A DNA stretch of 64,000 bases, from positions 3,472,001-3,536,000 of the forward strand of contig CP071499.1 in NCBI GenBank assembly GCA_017354895.1, given 5' to 3'. The stretch comes from Podospora comata. Lineage: Eukaryota; Ascomycota; Sordariomycetes; Sordariales; Podosporaceae. A program made the position numbers and the translations under genes. The notes under the pieces were generated by a model. It did not search any database. It was not told where the DNA came from and worked only from the letters and a program-made list of their open reading frames with translations. Position 1 is the first letter of the stretch, and every line of letters begins with the position of its first letter. This document shows, piece by piece, positions 60,122 to 64,000 of this stretch.

Positions 60122-60571
60122 TGTGACGAACCCCTATCTAGAACCTCTGAAAGGGATACTTGCTGAAGGCACTTCTGAACAATCCTGGTTTGGTACAGCT
60201 AAATAGTGTACAACAAATGGCTTATCTCAATCACAACAGTCTAGATACCAACGAATGTGACTTGTATTGCATACTGCGGAACTGTCTATCTCCACCAGCC
60301 AGTTCCTCTGTATATATAGATCCTGGGACCCTGAGGTGCTCGCCCTACTACGGCCCCGATCACCCATAGCATCTTGCATCCTGCAAGGTGCTCGTCGTGC
60401 TATGCCTCTGATCACCCGTAGCATCTTGTATGCTGCAGAGTGCTCGTATGTCTTGGCCCCATAGCACTTTCGTCCAGTCCTGATTGGCTATCTCCTGACT
60501 TCTCTAATAATTAGTTAGGGACGTCCTACGCCCCACATGTAGCTCGACCTGCCGTTGGGTTAACTGTGACA
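60122..60571 (-). mobile_element. Solo Gypsy LTR, U3 type 1, TSD tagat
   Basis: TGTGACGAACCCC to GTTAACTGTGACA, 450 bp, flanked by tagat at 60,117-60,121 and 60,572-60,576. It is nearly the same as the LTR at 10,566-11,014 in reverse orientation. It carries the same pair of about 52-bp U3 direct repeats and is little mutated, so it is a young insertion that later lost its internal part by LTR-LTR recombination. Confidence 0.93.
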
Positions 60572-61691
60572 TAGATTTTAATTACCATATACTTTATTAG
60601 TAAATGACTAAAATTTGAGCAGATAATAACCGGCGTTAAATATAATGATATATTACCTGTAGTCGATAGGCTTACAAAATAAGCGTACTTTTTACCCTAT
60701 AAAAAGACTTACTTAGCAAAGTAATTAACAGATATAGTATTACAATATATTATAATAATATATATTCAGCTATAAGAATTCATTACGGACCGTGGTAATA
60801 AATCTATATCAAAATTTAAAAAAGTATTAATAATAAAATTAAAAATAATAAAAAGATATTTCCGGTTTATTACCTTTAAATAAATCTACAAACAGAACAT
60901 TTGAATGAGATTATATAATAATATTTACTGAAATATATTAAATTCGACTAAAACGATTAAATCGAATTTTTATTTACATATAATTCATCTATAACATATT
61001 ATTAATAAAAACAATTCAAGTTTTATTATTTTTAATAAACCTTAAATAAAAAATATACCTACAGTAGGGACCTAACGTTTTAGAATTTAAGGTTAGGGTT
61101 AAGTTAAATGAACTATATATAGTTTACAGTAAATTTTTTTTAGAAAAAAAAAAGTAAAATTGATAAGGGAAAAAATATAGAAATACTACAATATTAAAAA
61201 TTTGGAAGGACTTGGCTTTAAAGAGGAAAATATAATATTCCTTTTTACACGTAATTTACGTATTAAGAGATTTAGTATGAAGCTCGACTATAGGAAAGTA
61301 AGTTTATTTAAGGTTAAAAGAAAAATATTAAAAACGTTTTTAAAATTAAAAGTACTTACTATAATATATTTAAAGATATATATTTTTTATATTTTACTTT
61401 TGAAACCTACATTACCGGTCAATAAAGCTTATACGTAAGAAGTAGCGGAGAATAAACAAATAAACATAATATAAATCAATACTAAATTACGGTTTGAAAC
61501 AAGTTAATTTGAATATTTAATTGATTAATCAGGATATCCGGCTATCATTAATTTCTAAAAGCTACAGGTAAAACTTAACTACTTTTATAAATTAACAACT
61601 TTATTAATAATATTTCAACCGATTGAAATCTAAATAAATTAAAAAAATAATTTTAATATAGAAAGATTATTATAGAGTTAAAATATAAAAA

Positions 61692-61761
61692 AGCTTCAAC
61701 AAAAATCAAACTTACACTTCTAATATAATAATCGATATACTACGTATTATATCATAAAACT
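61692..61761 (-). pseudogene. tRNA-like relic in the tail of Gypsy copy 2
   Basis: Homologous to the relic at 29,849-29,916, with more C-to-T and G-to-A changes. The T-loop TTTGATT and surrounding stem can still be aligned. Confidence 0.45.
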
Positions 61762-61902
61762 AATGAATATTCAGGAATTTAGGCCCGAGTAATATAGTAC
61801 GGCTTAATTACCGTTAAAAAAAGTCGAAAAAATACGATTAACGGTAGTAACTAAAAGGCAAGTATTGAAGTTTACGGACGGTATCTATAAACTTAGATAT
61901 AG

Positions 61903-61972
61903 AACCTTAACGGAAATGGAACCCACGCTTTTAACGTAGTAACTAACGTATTATATATTATACTACGAAGTT
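61903..61972 (-). pseudogene. Second tRNA-like relic in the tail of Gypsy copy 2
   Basis: Seventy bases on the minus strand with an AACTTCG..TAAGGTT acceptor-like pairing (about 6 of 7 with wobble) and a T arm GTGGG-TTCCATT-TCCGT. The sequence differs from the first relic, so it is a paralogue, not a tandem copy. No sure anticodon. Confidence 0.35.
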
Positions 61973-62635
61973 AAAAAGTATGAAGGGACTTGAGTATAAT
62001 TAGCGATATATATTTTAATTACTTTAGGTAATAAAAAGCGCGTTACCGGCAATACCCTACGGAATTGAGAAGGAAAGACCGGCTATATTAGGATCGAAAA
62101 AAAGGTCGGAAAGCTAATTAAGGCCTAAGGAAAGGTCCGGAAAGTAAGGACACTACAGAACAATATTTAGGCGGCGTCCGGCCTCGTAGAAATACCTGGC
62201 GAAAAAATAATAGCGCTATAATTACGGATTACGATCCCTAGGTATTTTCCTCCTAGATACCTCACACAAAAAGACGTTCCTCGCGAGTATAGAAAGAGTA
62301 ATATATTAATTTTACCCGGACAAGTTTAATAGTTTGTTACGAAAGTCAAATTTTAGATTCTTACTCCTTATATTCGAATTCATTTTACTTTTTCATTGGT
62401 CCAGTTATTATAGAATAATTAATTAAGGTAAAATAAGTAGAATTAGGTATTAAGGTAAAACTATAGTAAAGGATTTATAAACAAAAAGGAGAAGATTATT
62501 TAGTTTTATAATAACGTTTCTATATATAGTTAAATATAATAAAGAATAAGAAAAATAAGGTAGAAAAACTTATAATATTATTAATAGTGAAAGAAATTTA
62601 AACCGTAAGGACTGTGGCTTAGAAAAAAAGTATTA

Positions 62636-63009
62636 TATTACGGTTTTAAAAGATAGTAGATTATAGGGAATTAATTAAGCTTAGACCGGGCGATTAAGCT
62701 GGGCTTACGGTCTAGGCAAGCAGAACGGACTAATAAAATATGGACCGGGGACCGCGGCGGGGATCACGGTTTATGATTTAGTATCCGCTAATTAAAAGTA
62801 GACTGAGGACCGTTTATATATACGCAGGAACTAATTAGTATAAATAAATACTTCCAAACTATATAATATAAGTTATAATAATCAGTTTTCTAGCTATTGT
62901 AATTAAGATAAGCCATTATTGTATACTATTTAGCTGTACCGAACCAGAATTGTTTAGAAGTGCCTTCAACCAGTATCTCTTTAGAGGCTCTGGATAGGGA
63001 TTTGTCACA
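62636..63009 (+). mobile_element. 3' LTR of Gypsy copy 2
   Basis: RIP-altered U3 type 2 (TATTACGG for TGTCACGG at the start) preceded by the purine tract AGAAAAAAAG. It ends TTTGTCACA. Confidence 0.8.
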
Positions 63010-63086
63010 CTATACTGAACATAGATAGACTAGAAGCGCCTTCCACTAGTATTCCTTTTAGAGGTTCTGAATAAAGATTTATTATA
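63010..63086 (+). mobile_element. Right part of the LTR split by Gypsy copy 2
   Basis: It continues the LTR fragment 52,944-53,104: CTGAAC..AGAAGCGCCTTCCACTAGTATTCC and the U5 end GATTTATTATA. The join across the 9.9-kb insertion is exact apart from the duplicated pentamer. Confidence 0.8.
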
Positions 63087-64000
63087 CCTATAGAGTATTA
63101 AAGGAATATAAATATCACGCTAAAGGATAAAAGTATAGGATTATAAGAAAGCTTAAGTTGTGTGAATAAACTGCTCAAAGGTTTTACCGGGTTAAAAGAA
63201 GAGCTCTTAATACATTATTATATTTCGAGGGTATTATAAACGCGTTCGATCTCGGCTTGATTATAAGCTAATTAATCCTAATTGAAATAAAAGTATTGAG
63301 AATTTATAATCATTGTGTATACTTCAGCTTACTAAATCGATAATGGTAATATTTTAATGAAATAATTATTTTATCTTTACTTTATAAAAGGTTAATCATA
63401 GATTATTACAGACCTAGATACCTTTAACAGGTATAAAACCCTCAACATCCCTGACATTTTTTAGGCTTAGAAAAAAAAACTGAAATAGGAAATTCGTAGG
63501 TATGTATTAAGTTATTAGAATAAGTCTTAAAATATGATATGAATTATTTTAAAATTAGTATTTTATGCTCGTATTAATATCAAAGTATCGTATTTCATTT
63601 GAGACGGGATTTTAAAGATTTAGTGTAAAATAAAGGCTAGATTAGATCGTAACGATATTGTTTTCTTATAAGGATGTAAAGGAAAAGATATAAAGTGACA
63701 CTTTTTTATTCCTTTAATTAAAAGGCGTAATAAACTATTATAATGCTAACTAAAAGCTAGCGTAAATATCTTATTATTGTGCGAGGGAAAAAAGACAAGA
63801 GCGAATCTTACCATAAAGCGGTGTCTAACATAGTCGGAACGGTGCTACCTTGCTTATATTCTACACTCGTAACCCTTTCCAGTTGTGGCTTTAGTACCGT
63901 AACAACTGTCTATACTTTTAAGCATTAAGAATTTATAATTAAAGTCCTCGAGTCGAATGTTGTCTCTTCGAATAATTCACCCAACTTTAAATTAATATTA
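63087..64000. other. AT-rich repeat-like sequence to the end of the window
   Basis: Probably internal sequence of the element whose LTR ends at 63,086, but I could align no domain. No gene seen. Confidence 0.4.

Larger units (their letters stand above)
53105..63009 (+). mobile_element. Ty3/Gypsy fossil, copy 2, both LTRs, carrying three nested insertions
   Basis: LTRs of U3 type 2 lie at 53,105-53,457 and 62,636-63,009. Flanking pentamers ctatc and ctata differ by one base and lie in a split host LTR. Internal order: leader, gag (about 53,690-54,300), protease/pre-RT (54,880-55,937), Fot1 copy D, RT (about 57,800-58,730), RT/RNase H junction (58,740-58,954), solo LTR, RNase H (59,559-60,121), solo LTR, integrase (about 60,600-61,150), chromodomain-like end (about 61,300-61,440), tail with two tRNA-like relics, AG-rich tract, 3' LTR. 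Heavily RIP-decayed, broken at many places, older than its insertions. Confidence 0.85.

Noticed and set aside
60160-60464. ORFs in the LTRs at 60,122 and 10,566 encoding similar peptides
   Set aside because: Both lie within the repeated LTR on non-coding sequence; the peptide similarity only reflects DNA identity.
11015-64000. Centromere as explanation for the long AT-rich tract
   Set aside because: The tract can be explained by nested RIP-affected transposons. Centromeres of some fungi look like this, but nothing in the sequence alone decides it.

Overview
The window comes from a filamentous ascomycete, most likely of the Aspergillus/Penicillium type. Four host genes at the left end have short introns (50 to 129 bp) with GT..AG borders and CTAAC/CTGAC-like branch sites. 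The rest is a repeat-rich, strongly AT-biased compartment with the TA-heavy look left by repeat-induced point mutation (RIP). Species cannot be named from the sequence alone.

Bases 1-10,100 are ordinary gene-bearing DNA: a secreted bicovalent-FAD glucooligosaccharide oxidase (+), a secreted inosine/uridine-type nucleoside hydrolase (-, convergent with the oxidase), an FMN adenylyltransferase (FAD synthetase, -), and, divergent from it, an F-box protein (+). The FAD synthetase makes the cofactor used by flavoenzymes such as the oxidase, but nothing shows co-regulation. A degraded stretch of unknown coding sequence lies at the edge of the repeat block.

Bases about 10,566-31,117 hold one LTR, a minus-strand Ty3/Gypsy fossil, a solo LTR of a second LTR family, a long unclassified AT-rich block, an unclassified short repeat, and a plus-strand Gypsy fossil carrying a complete Fot1/Pogo-type DNA transposon. 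Bases 31,118-34,959 are an island of normal composition with one 758-codon gene on the minus strand: an Arg/Glu coiled coil, a putative PD-(D/E)XK-like domain, a Cys/His motif and a degenerate protein kinase domain.

Bases 34,960-64,000 are again nested repeats. Two insertions are resolved by target-site duplications or split host sequence: a minus-strand Gypsy element (35,704-40,295, TSD ggtga) inside an older LTR, and a plus-strand Gypsy element (53,105-63,009) inside another LTR. The latter was itself invaded by a Fot1 element (55,938-57,764) and two solo LTRs (58,955-59,558, TSD ccctt; 60,122-60,571, TSD tagat). Four Fot1/Pogo copies share a transposase with a C-terminal CCHC zinc knuckle, and their terminal repeats are built from one to three 17-bp units. 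All LTR elements here are broken fossils. No rRNA, CRISPR array, replication origin or functional tRNA was seen.
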